A stretch of 64,000 nt of DNA, from NCBI GenBank assembly GCA_904066235.2, contig CAJFCV020000004.1, positions 11,594,001 through 11,658,000 on the forward strand, read 5' to 3'. Source of the stretch: Bursaphelenchus xylophilus (Eukaryota; Nematoda; Chromadorea; Rhabditida; Aphelenchoididae). The notes beneath the pieces were generated by a model that searched no databases, had not been told where the DNA came from, and saw nothing but the letters and a program-made list of their open reading frames with translations. A program made the translations under genes and the position numbers. This document shows, one piece after another, positions 11,580-23,306 of this stretch. Each line of letters starts with the position of its first letter. The first letter of the stretch is position 1.

Positions 11580-11625
11580 AGAATCTCAGTGGTTCTTCTG
11601 GCTGCCCATAAAGTGGTTGCCCGCT
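11580..11625. repeat. Remnant of an FB element
   Basis: GGCTGCCCATAAAGTGGTTG followed by CCCGCTAGT matches the terminal units of FB1/FB2 with a few changes; the rest is gone. Confidence 0.5.
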
Positions 11626-11637
11626 AGTATGGAACCG

Positions 11638-12079
11638 CCTACTCCAAGCGCGACGCTCAGATTTTCTTCAAGTTTTGCGTACAGTTTGAGGATAGGCCCC
11701 ATATCAATTTTTGAAAATTTTAACTTGCGCTTTTCAGGGACATCCGAGATATTCAACAATCTTTGCGGCCGAGGAAACACACGAAACGTGGAGAGTGGTT
11801 ACGGAAAAAACGCTTTTTGGCGATAACTTTGCCAGTTTTGTGTGGAAAAATTGATTTTGTGTGAAAGCATTACTGTCCATGGCAGAAATAGACACAAGGA
11901 TTTCCTGTGCCAAAATTTTGCAAAAAAGTATCAAATTTCATCCAACATTCGACCGAAAAATCTTGGTCGTTTGTGAAAACCGCGAGCCAGAAGTCTCGCG
12001 TATGTCTTACAAAAAAATCATCTAAACCTTTGCCAAGTCTCATCGAAATCTGAGCGTCGCACTTGCTGCCTCTCCCCTG
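11638..12079. mobile_element. Family B copy
   Basis: ACTCCAAGCGCGACGCTCAG at the left; GAGCGTCGCACTTG and CTCCCCTG at the right. The outermost left bases are lost. Confidence 0.65.
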
Positions 12080-12978
12080 CTATAAAACGGCTTCAAATTC
12101 CCGACGAAAGAAGGAATTCCTTCAAGAAAACAGGCGGCACGTGAACGACCAAACAATGAAAAAAGAGACGGCCAAAATAGGTGTCCAGTGAACCGTAAAC
12201 ACATAAAAGCGACAAAGGTCATGCCCTCATCTTCGAATTTCAAACATCCTTTTTTTGGGGGGCAAGCAAGGTTCTAGTGCCGGCTTAATGCTGGGTTCCC
12301 ATGGAAACGCACTCAAAGAAAACGTTCAATTATGTTATTGCAAGTAACGTGTTATGACTTCATTTTGCGTAAGCGCTAATTGCATGGGCATTGGCAACCT
12401 TTCCAAGGGGACTTTTGCGATTTTTTTTTGCAGAAAAACAGGCAATAAAGCGGTAGAAATTTGTAGAAAAAGGTCTACAAAAATTTTACTTCACATTCCA
12501 GTCCCCAAAAAAATGTCAAAAACACCTTGAACCCACCATAGAAATAGAACGAATAATATCAGAACAGAATCTCCTCTTCCCTACCTATCGAACGAATGCA
12601 AATACAGCCCCGGCCTTACTCATTCTCCTCCCCTCTCAACGCCTTTTCGTGACCCCCTGCGGGCAGCGACGCATAGCGCTCGGACAAACAATTCATTCCG
12701 AATTTCCAGGTCTCCGCTCGCTCTGTTACGCGGTAAAAGGCTAACCAAGCGTGGGAAATACTGAGAGCTGTAGGCTTATTTTATTGTGAATAGTAAGCAA
12801 CATCAGATTTTTGATTTTTTTTCGAAAGTTGTATATAAAATTTGCCATAAATCGCAAGGTAAATTCAAATTCAAACCTCCAATTTATTACTCAACAAAGA
12901 CGCGGCAATATTTTAAATAATTGAAAGACTTTTTTGAGGATTATATACATTGCAATCATCAACAAGATGAACAACATC

Positions 12979-14432
12979 TCAGTTCGCTGGAGACTTTGGA
13001 ACAACAACGACGGCGTTGACAGACCCTTCAACATTTGCCTCATTGTATCCTCGCCGGATCTTGAAGAAGCCATTCTCTCCCCATTGAGATCCCCAGCTGT
13101 TGGCGACCGTCCAATACGGGGTTCCGTCTTCAACTCCCCAGCCGATTACTCGGACCGCGTGCAGACCAAGATACCCTCCTCTTTTGTGCTGAAAATTTTA
13201 TATAGTATTAGCAGCGTACAAGCTAATGTTAACAGAACACTGTAAGTGTATCGTCATGTCTGTCTGTCGGGAAAATAATGAGTATTTGTTGCTGCGCCAA
13301 TCGCGTCAATGAATTGAAAAACAACTCATTTTTTCGGTGGTGATGCAATTTTTCAGGCCATAGAGTGCTCATTATTTTCCCGACAGACTGATCCAGTAGA
13401 TATTAGCTTGATTACCTGATAAACTCCCGATTTGTAGTACAAAAAGTCTTCATAAACTTCCAAGGCCGCAATCACGACTGGTCCGCGCTCATAGATCTCT
13501 TTCATGATTCCGAAGCCGTCACGGACGTAACTGTACGACAACGAGGCTAAAAGAAATTTGTCAGATATCACAGCATTATTATCTACAAGCGTTCAATTAA
13601 AAATCCTACCGTAATACTTGTCAGTTTTGTAGTCATGCTGCTTGTAGCCGTCTTGACACTTTTTCAGGCACTTTGGAGTAGCGAAATTCCTCTTGGAACA
13701 CTGAGGATATTTGTCATGATCCGCGGCATGGCATGGAGGGAATGGATAAGGATTGCAGCCGGCTTGCGACGAGAAGTTGCCTCCCGACACAACACCAAGC
13801 TGCTCGACGTAGTGGAAAGCGCGGTATGGGTAGCCACCAACACAGCTGAAAAAAAATTATAAGACATGCAACGGTAGAGGTATTATGGAGCGATAGAGGG
13901 TTGCTCCTTTATAATAACAGTCTTACCCGCTTCCACAATAGTCACAGCACTCCAGAAGATCAGCAGCCGAGATTGGCACCTGAAGCGTTCCATTGCTGGC
14001 AATGCAGAGACGATCGGACAAGACGCTAGCCGAAGAAACCGCCCAACAACTACCACACCACGATTGATCTCTGATTTCATCCATCAGCTCTTTGCATTGC
14101 GGCCAACGCGTTCTGGAGTCGAATTCGGTGGGCAATTTAAGTGGGTCGGCAAGAAAAACGGGCGCTTGTTTGAGTGAACGTCCAAGTTCTTTGGCAACCA
14201 CAGTGTCATGATCTTCTTTGACACCCAGAAGCCTTCGGACCTCGTCCAACGAGGCGTCGGCAAACTGTTTGTGAAGCGTAGCCTTGAAGGTCGACGTGGC
14301 ATCCTCGTTGATTTCGTCAATGAGCGATTTTGGGCTCAACTTGGTGGCGAAAATTCTGTGTTCTGTCCGCGTTTCGATTGTTGGAAGAGCGTAGACAGTA
14401 GTGGCAAGGAAAAGGAAGAGTATTGGATTCAT
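12979..14432 (-). CDS. Cathepsin B-like cysteine protease, four exons
   Basis: Exons 14432-13927, 13845-13610, 13546-13416 and 13188-12979 join to 360 residues, the usual length for nematode cathepsin B-like (CPR) enzymes. A signal peptide (MNPILFLFLATTVYA) precedes a propeptide. The active-site block DQSWCGSCWAV keeps the oxyanion Gln and catalytic Cys; the catalytic His is in GLHAVRVIGWG and the Asn in VANSWG. A Cys-rich occluding-loop segment (CNPYPFPPC onward) places it in the cathepsin B branch. Two oddities: the adjacent His pair normally found in the loop is absent (CHAADHDK), and the usual HCGIE near the C-terminus is replaced by YNEANVEG. Likely a secreted or lysosomal digestive protease. 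A D element sits in intron 3. AATAAA on the minus strand lies near 12888. Confidence 0.9.
13258..13391. mobile_element. Family D MITE in protease intron 3
   Basis: Ends CTGTCGGGAAAATAATGAG and CTCATTATTTTCCCGACAGA. Confidence 0.75.
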
Positions 14433-14743
14433 GATGAAGCAATGTAGCTAAATAAATCACAAGAATTACAGTCAATTTGAACTTTTTGAGATAACCGCTC
14501 TTTTGAACGATATTTCAAAACCAAAATCGCAAGACCTAGCTTTCTCAAAAGCTCTTCAGCGTCTCTTCCAGCGACCTAAACACCGATCGCCTTTGACTTA
14601 TTACCTCCGACGTTCGTTCCGCTTATATATCAGGTTAATCTTGCATCATCACCAACAGTCAGTTGTTTTTTAGGCCCATTGTCGTCTTTGTTTGGCATAA
14701 GATTTGAGCAAATATTAATATTCGGTTCTGATTCCTCCACCCA

Positions 14744-14753
14744 ACTGATAAGA
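14744..14753 (+). promoter_or_regulatory. GATA site of the intestinal (ELT-2) type
   Basis: ACTGATAAGA, a match to the extended GATA motif bound by intestinal GATA factors in C. elegans, lies about 310 bases upstream of the protease ATG. Gut expression would fit a digestive cathepsin B. A TATA-like ATATATAAGC on the minus strand lies at about 14621-14632. Confidence 0.45.
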
Positions 14754-14994
14754 GACAAAGAAACTTGAAGGGTTTTAAAAAAGTTTTCCATCAGGCTTAT
14801 CAAAATAGATGTTTTTTTCAACAACTATACGAATTCCGAGATATTTTTAGACTGTTGGTTTAGAGAAGCAGGGTATGAAAGAGGTGAAAGGCAAAAATGG
14901 ATATGTTATAGTGTAAAAACGATATGCACAGCAAAGCCAAACAAGTTGCGGGTTGAACGAACCTCAAGGGCCGAAAAATTATTCGTTATAGAAG

Positions 14995-15325
14995 GAGTTT
15001 GCTATGCAAATGCTGTTTCGATTTGGATCAACTCCTCCAAATCTTAGCTCGCAATTCATAGCAGCAGCAGCCGATATATTCAACCATTTTTTTCGGCCGA
15101 GAGAGTATGCGAAGCGCGGAGTGGACTCAGACAGAAAATTATTTTCTAGCCGTTTCTTTGCCAGTGTCACCGAAAAAAATTTTTTTTGCGAAAGCGTTAC
15201 CCTCCACAGTAGAAACAAACACATATTGAGCGCAAGCTAGCAGTCTCGCATTTCCCCTAGAAAAACTTATGAAAATTTTTTGCCAAGTTAAAACCTGAGC
15301 GTCATTGTTGGTGTGCTTACCCTGA
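14995..15325. mobile_element. Degenerate family B copy
   Basis: Retains TTCGGCCGAGAGAGTATGCG, CCAGTGTCACCG and CTGAGCGTC landmarks; ends decayed. Upstream, 14433-14994 shows only the protease promoter. Confidence 0.45.
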
Positions 15326-15357
15326 AGTATTGAATCTTGCAACCTCTGAAATTTTAT

Positions 15358-15600
15358 TTATAGAGAGGTTATGCTGTGTTGGTTGTACAAAGATTCCATT
15401 GCATGACGGTAGAAGAGTGAGGCCACGGCCTCCGCAACAGCATTCAACCCGTCGCTGCGTCCCGCCACGAAGCCCAAAAGGACACCGCAATCGACCGAGA
15501 CGTGGATTTGGAAGGAAAAGGAGGATCGTAATTTGGAAGTCGCAGCCTGAGCGAGCGGTTGGCCGTCAGAGCGTGTGGACAATTGGAATTTAAGTATTGG
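15358..15600 (-). pseudogene. Possible 3' coding exon or gene remnant
   Basis: Minus-strand open frame of 74 codons with raised GC at third positions. It ends at a TAA directly overlapped by AATAAA, so it looks like the last exon of a gene. I see no acceptor at its 5' side; instead an E element (15616-15804) abuts it, which may have disrupted the gene. The residues include CGVLLGFVAGRSDG and EAVASLFYRH. I do not recognise the family. It could also be chance. Confidence 0.3.
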
Positions 15601-15615
15601 CCTGCTTGTGTACTA

Positions 15616-15804
15616 GTCCTTCCGGAAAGTCGCCGGACTGATTTTTGGGGTTTGCACTGTGCGAAAAAAGTCAGGGTGCGAGCGACATCCCAAAAAAGCC
15701 TATTGCACGGTGCAAAAGGCAAGAAATTGCACAGTGCAAAGTGAACTTTCATTTTCGCAGAGTGCATGTCGCCGATTTCCGTCCGGCGACTTTCCGGACG
15801 GACG
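15616..15804. mobile_element. Family E MITE
   Basis: Ends GTCCTTCCGGAAAGTCGCCG and the complement with one change; interior has the GCACAGTGCAA/GCACGGTGCAA palindromes that are amplified at 32742-33526. Confidence 0.7.
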
Positions 15805-18579
15805 TATTGTGTTTGAAAGAATAAAGAGGTCATTGGTTATTGTCGGAGTGTTAGGAGAGCTTGTCTAGGGCAGCGTATTAGGAGACCCGGTGTCTGATCG
15901 TGTTGGCGAGGAACGAAGGATCTCTTTGAAGTTCACAAACGACCTCGGAATGCTATACGGACTATACCGAACGGCTAAAACCGAACGAACTTGTTGAACG
16001 TCAAAAACTACCCTTCCCCTTTGTACGATAATATCCATCTACATTGCGCTGCCAGCGTTCACTTCTTTTTGCACGATCTACGTCGTTCTTGACAACACCA
16101 GCAGTGCTTATAGAGAGGTTTATTCGCCTTCAAGACTTATAAGATGTGGTTTGTTCTGTCGGTTGACAAAACTTTTATACCTTTTTTACTGTTTTGTGAG
16201 TAATGTTTCTAATACAAAAAAATCCTTTTCTTCCGTACGAAACTGACAAAAATACGCCAAAAAAGTTTTTCTCTGACCGCTCAAGTACAATGTCAGACAA
16301 TTTGCTGCTCACCGACCTACAAGCGTCATATCATCGCTGCCGAACAATGGCTGATAACAAATCATCCGTGTTCATCAAAACGCAAGCGATTTAACCGAGA
16401 GAACAAGAGAAGATAACAAAACCAATTAGATTTTTCAACTGGTAACATCAAACAACTCTTTTTTATTTTTTTCTCAACAAATGCAGCTCAGCAGTGTATC
16501 TGACTGCCAATTCCAAGCGAACTGATAACGGCTGGGAATGTGAAAACTGCAAAAACGATTGACCTTTGCTTTGAGCAAATTTTTGCTTATTTGTCTAATG
16601 GTTTTTGGAGCAAAAGAGCAGCAAGTCGATGATCTTTATTCGATTTTTAATAAAGGTAATAATGGTTTACAGCAGTCATATTCTTGATAAACAAAAAATA
16701 GCCAGAGAAGCGGAAATTAGCTGGCGGCAGTTGCTTACTTTTGACGTTTGCACCGTGTAAGCGCACAGTTTTGGCATGGGCCACGAATCAATGCCTAAAA
16801 ATTTTAGCCCACACTTTGTAGACGCCGCCGGGATATTCAATAATCTTTGCCGCCGAGAGAGTACGCCAAGCGTGGAGAGCGGTCAAAGAGAAAAACACTT
16901 TTTTTGGCCGTAACTTTGCTATTTGCGTGGAAAAAATTGATTTTTTGTGGAAACATTACCAAAATATTAAATTTATGATGGTGGACATTTTACTCTGACT
17001 TTTGTTGATGTGTGCTTTGATTTTTTCACAAACTCACATTCACTTTCTACCTTGTTTTTCTGACCTTTTCGGATCACTAGTTCATAGCCATTGTGTGCGC
17101 TCGAACATAATCCCAGCTATAATTTCGTCAAACTTTAACTACTCCATAGCCGTTTATAATGCCAACTGGATTTTTTTTTGTATTTCCGTTCACGTCCCGA
17201 CTTTTCGGATCGCCGACAGTTCGGGTGAACACAAAATGGATCGATAGGGGGCGTAGGGCAGATGCCCAAAAAAGTGATTATAGGAAGAGCCTAGGCCTGG
17301 CGAATCCGTTGGATGGTCGGCGGACGCTCGGCGAAGGATCGGCGGAAACTTAGCAAAGACTTGCCGCTTTTTCCAATTTTAGCTTTTATTAACGCCAGTT
17401 TACTTTATCCTAAGCAGAGATTGGAACGGTTCCGGAGCCGGCTCTTGTTTTCGGCTCTGTGCGGCTCCGGCTCTGAGTCGGGAGTTAGAGAAATTTTGCC
17501 CATGGCAATCTCTGATCATGAGCCATAGATCTGTAATTTTTATCTAGCTATTATTTATGTGAGTACACGTAAAATACCTCAAAATAGGTGATAAATTGTC
17601 CTAGGACCAAATGATTCTCATTATTTCTACTTACTAAGCGTCCTCCTGGCCTCCCCTATGCATCCAACAGTTAAATATATGTCGACTTGGGTTAGTTACT
17701 TAGGTTTATTTACTATAACAACCTTAAACCCAGAGATATTACAAGGCTTGCTTGCGCAGCCAGAGAGACGGGCTCGGACGCGACCGTCCGGCTTTCTTAT
17801 TCAGTTCTCCTTTGATCCGATCCTCGATCTTGCCAGATCGAGGTGGGCGGAGTCTAGACATGGGATTACAATGGTAGATAGATATTGTATATTCGTATGA
17901 GACTATTACAGAATCTTACACAACGACAAATAGCATCGCTGACTTGGAAAGTCGTTGCGCCATTTATAATATCAACTGGATTTTTTGTCCAATTTCATCT
18001 GGATTTTTCATTGTTCGAGTTTTGAGCCTTTGACCTTTTTACAATCTCAGTTTATATTTATTTCCCATACTCTTTTTTAACCTCGTCTATTATTTGATCA
18101 ATTCCCCGAACCCAACTCCGATATCCACTCTTTTTTCATATTTTGATTCCTTGTTCCACGACAAAAAGATCTCAAAGTCATTGGGGGTTTTTAATAAAGC
18201 AAATTCTCCCCCGGACGAACTGCGAGTTTCATAAATCAAATGTTGAGACGCAAACTTTTTTCTTGATATTCGATGGTTAGGTGACAATGAAATGTGGGGG
18301 AGAGAACCTTTACCAGGTCTCCGGAGCTGAACGTTTTTTTTTGCGGCGACGACTTCTGTATTGAACTGCTTCATTGATCGGTTAATGAGAGAGCGGGCAA
18401 TCGTTATGGAGACGGTCATAAAAGTTGACTTTTTATGTGGCCCTTTTTGGATGCTGAACGTCAACGAGCAGAGTTTTTTTTGGGATTTTTAACCCTTTTA
18501 AAAATCCCATCTTCTAGGGTTAAATGTATTTTTTTACGCTTTCAGGGCAAAGGTTTTTAGGATGAACATAATATTGTTA
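15805..18579. other. No gene seen; B and F repeat fragments
   Basis: B fragments at about 16200-16290 and 16790-16965, F repeat at 17195-17655. A minus open frame at 18464-18090 (124 codons) has no recognisable domain and no splice partner, so I do not call it. Confidence 0.4.
17195..17655. repeat. Family F dispersed repeat, copy 1
   Basis: GACTTTTCGGATCGCCGACAG and an unrelated-looking tail with CACGTAAAATACCTCAAAA recur at 43110-43375, the tail in opposite orientation. About 17400-17490 is a short purine/GC tract. Confidence 0.4.
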
Positions 18580-18730
18580 TTCTGTCGGGAAAATAATGTG
18601 GATTTGCCGCAGCAAAATGTATCGCCTTGCCGCAGTCGCGCACCAAATCTCCAGTCGCGGCTTGCCGTCACAAATCGATGATGGGCGATTCCAAGGCGCG
18701 ACAAATACACATTATTTTCCCGACAGACTA
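18580..18730. mobile_element. Family D MITE, TGTGG subtype
   Basis: TCTGTCGGGAAAATAATGTG and ACATTATTTTCCCGACAGAC ends; core differs from the GAGCAC subtype. Confidence 0.7.
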
Positions 18731-18789
18731 GTAGTCATTTGTTGGGGTTATGAAATCTGAAGCACATACATTTTGTGCGTGGTGTACGT

Positions 18790-18935
18790 GGGCGAAGCTC
18801 TAACGTCGAAAAATTTTGGCTTTCGATTTTCAGCACTCAAGAGAGTACGAAAAATGCAGAGAGCAGTCAGAGGAAAAAAATTTTCTGGTTTTGGAAGAAA
18901 TGTTTTCCTTCACATTAGAATTGCTGACATTTTTT
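18790..18935. mobile_element. Family B fragment
   Basis: Carries GAGAGTACGAAAAATGCAGA and GAGCAGTCAGAGG. 18936-19710 beyond it holds nothing I can support. Confidence 0.35.
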
Positions 18936-19710
18936 GGGGCAGAAACTTTCAAAACCCATCCGATTTCTCATAACTTTGGACGTATTGTTAAACGGTTATT
19001 TCCTCACATGTCTATAATGACGTCGTCCTAAACCGGCGCATATCGAACTCTCCTCTAAATAGAAAATTAGGCATCTTCCCATTTGTAGATAAAAACAAAC
19101 CCTTGAGCAAGCCCCGCAATCTGTTCAAAGCCCCCATAGTAAAATTAAAAACAAATTTGCATTGCCTTGCATCTAATTGTTTGTCGACTCCAATTGTCGA
19201 AGCGTGCGTTAGAAAAAACAGCACGACTTCAGATATATACAGATACATTCTGCTTTATCATTATTTTTTCATAACTTCTTTGATGTGGCGCTTGACGAAT
19301 GACGTTGCTAAACTTTTGATTTTCTAGTTTATTATTTACACTTGCTGCAATGACCGTCTATAGAGGCAAGACGTTCGATAGTATGAAAATGGACTTTTCG
19401 TCGCAATCTTCAGTTTCGTTGCGTCATGAGAGCTGCTTTATGTCAAGAGATCGGACGGAAATGGAGTTAAAGTAGTACCTTAAAGCGGGTTGAACCGTAT
19501 TTTCTAAAATTTTGACGCTCAGAAAAATTGCATGAGATTCTTTTAGGCGGGTGTAAGATTTTTAGCCTCCGTTTTGTAAAAAAAACAAAAAGGTTATTAG
19601 GTTACCCCTAGTGGCGACATTAAGCCAACTAGTACCTTATGTGCACTAAATTTTCCTCTCTAATAGATTGTTCCAAAAAGTTGTAATAAATGATCAACAA
19701 CAATACATAC

Positions 19711-20937
19711 AGGGTGACCCAAAATAACGGAGACAAATTTTTAAAGGTCCCACCGCGAAAACCGGGGGTTAGAGAAACATAAGCGACAACGGGTAATATT
19801 CTATAACACCTCCTCTATAATCCACGAAAATTTGGTGGAATCATCTTGACGCAGAAAAAAGTTACAGCTTAGCAAAGATGCCTTGCGCCGTTTTTTGGCC
19901 TTCAAGTTTGGTTCCCGTGTTTTGCGTAGAGCCTGGCTGTACTACAGTTGCAGAAATGGCAAGTTCATTTGTTTTGTTAGACTACTATGCCCCTAAGAAA
20001 GCAGTTGCGTAGGTTTTTGGGCTACGGTTTTTATTTCTACGGTGGTACCAATCTCAACATTCAAGAATGCCATTTTTTCCAAGTTTTTTCTATAAAAAAT
20101 TCAGTTTTTTTCGAATAAAGCTAAAACCGCTAGTACGTGTTTTATTCATTAATACAATGATTCTGAAAAAAGCTGGTATTGCTTGCTGGTTGCAACAGCT
20201 TTTCCTTAACAAGTTTCTCGCCCAGAACCTCCCCATGGCACGCGGCTTTAGAAAGATGGGTTATCGATAACAGAATGACATGATAGATAAAAATGGTGCA
20301 TTATGCTCTTGCACACTTATGAATACGACTCTTGAGAATCAGCCTAGGGCACTTTCGGTCTTTATGTGTCACCGGCTTGACCGGTATTTCGCCTAAGGCA
20401 AGAATAAGGCAGAATTCTAGTGATTACCAAATGGAATTCCGTGGCAGTTACAAAATGTTTCTCTTTTGCTTTTATGGTGTTCCTTTAATCATGTTCTAGT
20501 AACTCATATTTCATTTTGCCTTATCTAACACTCAAACTCCTTCTTACGCTTACATTTTCAAAAAAGGCCGATTTTTGCACTTCAACTGCCTGAAAATACT
20601 CGGCTGTAACTTTTGAACCATCGATAGTTAAGCTGAGTACGATAGCTCATTTTAAAGGCCTTATTATGGTAATTAATCACAGCAAATCTCAACCTCTTCC
20701 GAGTTTTCTTTTTTGAGTAAGGCAGCTTTATTGTAAAAAGACCCCACGGGCAGAAGGGTCCGAGTCAACCGGATATATCGATGTCGTTCAAGGCAGAAGA
20801 GCGTCGTACAAGAAAACTTCCGGTATATAAAACTACCCTAACGTGGTACTGTAGTATAAATAAGGAGTCACTCATGAATCTTAATAAGTCGCAGAAAAAA
20901 CGCGAAATCTTTTGTCTCCGTTATTTTGGGTCACCCT
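19711..20937. mobile_element. Mariner-size element with 27-bp perfect terminal repeats
   Basis: AGGGTGACCCAAAATAACGG plus 7 more bases is perfectly inverted at the right end. The 1227-bp length would fit a mariner transposase, but no open frame above 70 codons remains, so it is a dead or non-autonomous copy. Flanks are TA-rich, duplication not certain. Confidence 0.7.
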
Positions 20938-21400
20938 TATAATAATTTTTGAACTTTCAATTCTATTTCCTGCCTTTTTTCACTTTTCCGCAACCCATTG
21001 TGCTGTTCCTTTCATTTTTTACCTTTCGACCGGTCGGTCAAGCCTTTTTTCCCCTCATGGCGCTATATGTCCTCTGTCTATTCAAGCTCCAGTAGCAGCA
21101 CTAGTAAGTTTTTTGTTAAGATCACAATCGAGTGACTACAATTTTTTTATATGTATAATATTACACCTACACTTTTACGTGTTTCATTCTTCTTTTTTTT
21201 GCTGACAAACGTTTGATTGATTCCTTCTTTTTAGCGTCTTTGACTGTCATCCACCCTCATACAGTAACTTTTTTGGTCGTTGAGATCAAAACCTGTCTCT
21301 TGACTACACTTTACAATTGTTTCTGATCCTTTTTTATTTTCATTTTTTGACCGAAATTTCATTCTTTACTCGTTCCGAAAATTTTGTATTGTTTATGATA
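20938..21400. other. No gene seen
   Basis: T-rich unique DNA; the open frame at 20912-21205 has no domain and begins in the mariner-type end. Confidence 0.4.
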
Positions 21401-21549
21401 TCAGTCTGTCGGGAAAATAATGAGCGCAATGTCGCTGTGCCGACGCTGTCGCTGAATTAAAATGCGATATCATTTAGCTGCGACACAATTCATTTTCTTA
21501 ATGGGATTTTTGATGCGACAGAGTCCATATCATTTTCCCGACAGACTGA
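21401..21549. mobile_element. Family D MITE
   Basis: Perfect TCAGTCTGTCGGGAAAATAA ends; TA on the left only. Confidence 0.75.
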
Positions 21550-21739
21550 TGCCAAGAGTACTAACAGTTCCATTATAAATTAGGTAGAATTTTGGCATTG
21601 AATTACTATAATAGCTCTATAGTTTTAGGGGGTACTTACGAGGGTTACGACGACCCATTTATTAGTTCCATACGGAGGCAATAAGTTGAGTTCCGGACAT
21701 GTTTCATCGTATAAAGTGTAAAATCACAGGCTACAGCCG

Positions 21740-22506
21740 GCGGGCGCACACTTGCGGGCAACCACTTTGCGGGCAACCAGTTTGCGGGCAAATTTTTTGC
21801 GGGCAGCCACTTTGCGGGCGGCCGACATTTGCGGCCAGCACCGGCATTTGCGGGCAGCCTGGGACATTTGCGGGCAGGGTCGACAGTTGCGGGCAGCCTG
21901 GAAGATTTGCGGGCAGCCGACATTTGCGGGCAACCGTCACCTGATTTTGAGGGTAACAGGGTGGACGTGGAAAAATTACTATGATATTATATTTTGGAAA
22001 TTTGCCGACATTTGCGGGCAGCCGACATTTGCGGGCAACCGGCACTTGATGATAACAAGGTAGAGGTGGATAAATTACTGCGATATTTTGGAAGTTTTCC
22101 GACGTTTGCGGGCAGGCAATACTTGCGGGACACCGACATTTGCGGGCAACAGTTCCAAAAGTTCCTATACAGTCTGTGTGGCTGTTTTTTTCTGTTGCCC
22201 GCAAATGTCGGCTGCCCGCAAGTGTCGGCTGCCCGCAAATGTCGGCAAATTTCCAAAATATCGCAGTAATATTTCCTCCTCTACCCTGTAACCCTCAGGT
22301 GCCGGTTGCCCGCAAATGTCGGCTGCCCGCAAGTGTCGGCTGCCCGCAAGTGTCGGTTGCCCGCAAGTGTCCCAGGCTGCCCGCAAGTGTCTCAGCTGCC
22401 CGCAAATGTGACCCCCCCAAATTTTGCCCGCAAAGTGGCTGCCCGCAAAAAATCTGCCCGCAAACTGGTTGCCCGCAAAGTGGTTGCCCGCAAGTGTCGC
22501 GACGCC
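21740..22506. mobile_element. Foldback element FB2 (767 bp), inverted relative to FB1
   Basis: Its left end GCGGGCGCACACTTGC matches the complement of FB1's right end, and its right end GCAAGTGTCGCGACGCC the complement of FB1's left end. Exact 9-bp duplication CTACAGCCG at 21731-21739 and 22507-22515. Built of the same 16-bp units with the same inner order. Confidence 0.85.
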
Positions 22507-22651
22507 CTACAGCCGTTTTTGAAGGGTAAGGTGGTACGTAAAAAAGAAGGTACTCGCTAACTAAATCCACTGTCCGGGCATTGACAACGATTTGATTGAG
22601 CGTGCACGCTAAATTTGGGCTAATTCTGACTTGTGGCCATTGTGGCCAGAA

Positions 22652-22938
22652 TAGAGGTGGCAATCGGGATGGGCTGGCCCGGCCGGGCCCGGTGATTGGG
22701 CCGGGCCGGGCCGGGCCTGAGCAGATTTGAAAAAGTCCTGGGCCGGCCTGACCGCTTCGGCCCGTCGGGCCCGGAAGGTGGATAAGTAAAAAAAATGGTC
22801 GGGCACGGGCCGGCCTGGGCTTTCACCGGGCCGGGCCGGGCTTGAGCAAATTTGAAAAGGCCCCACGCCGGCCTGGCTACTTCGGCCCGCGGGCCGGGCC
22901 GCAAAATTCGGCCCGGCCCGGCCCTGTTGCCACCTCTA
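22652..22938. mobile_element. GC-rich hAT-type MITE (287 bp)
   Basis: Ends TAGAGGTGGCAA / TTGCCACCTCTA, 8-bp duplication GGCCAGAA at 22644-22651 and 22939-22946. Interior is runs of GGCCGGGCC. Length of duplication and TAGAGGTGG-type ends fit hAT. Confidence 0.8.
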
Positions 22939-22946
22939 GGCCAGAA

Positions 22947-23306
22947 TGAGAAACTTTTACCAAAATGTCGCAGCGGAGAAAACTCTACGCACTTTCGAAA
23001 AGCTGTAGCATTTATCTTAATGAACTGCAGATTGTTCTAGACGATTTTCGTTTTTTTCGTCATCCCGTCATCATTCTTCTCGCGCAACCAAAAAATCCGT
23101 TGTGCAAACTCAGGAATTTACGACTCCCGTCCTCTCCGAAAACCATTGCTGATAACGCACGTGATTCGAGTGCAGATTTTTTATCGCATTTTTTCTTCAA
23201 TTTACAACTCTTTGAACGTCGCGACAAATTGAGAAAGAATTAAAAATTTTCCGAGTTTTCTTTGAATTTCGAAATTTTGAAACTTAATTTCCGCCGTATT
23301 TTAGGA
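22947..23306 (+). promoter_or_regulatory. Upstream region of the transporter gene
   Basis: No repeat recognised. T-rich tract leads to the acceptor CCGCCGTATTTTAG ending at 23304, a likely trans-splice site. Confidence 0.4.

Larger units (their letters stand above)
10871..12978. other. Intergenic stretch: A and B copies, FB remnant, otherwise empty
   Basis: Outside the listed elements (11063-11318, 11580-11625, 11638-12079), 12080-12890 is unique AT-rich DNA with no coding signal I can support. It includes the 3' flank of the protease gene. Confidence 0.45.

Noticed and set aside
18090..18464. Minus-strand open frame of 124 codons
   Set aside because: No recognisable domain, no splice partners, AT-rich codons; not enough to call a gene.
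21740..22506. CRISPR-like look of regular GCGGGCA repeats
   Set aside because: Units are 15-17 bp with no unique spacers, arranged as inverted arms with transposon-type target duplications in a eukaryotic genome.
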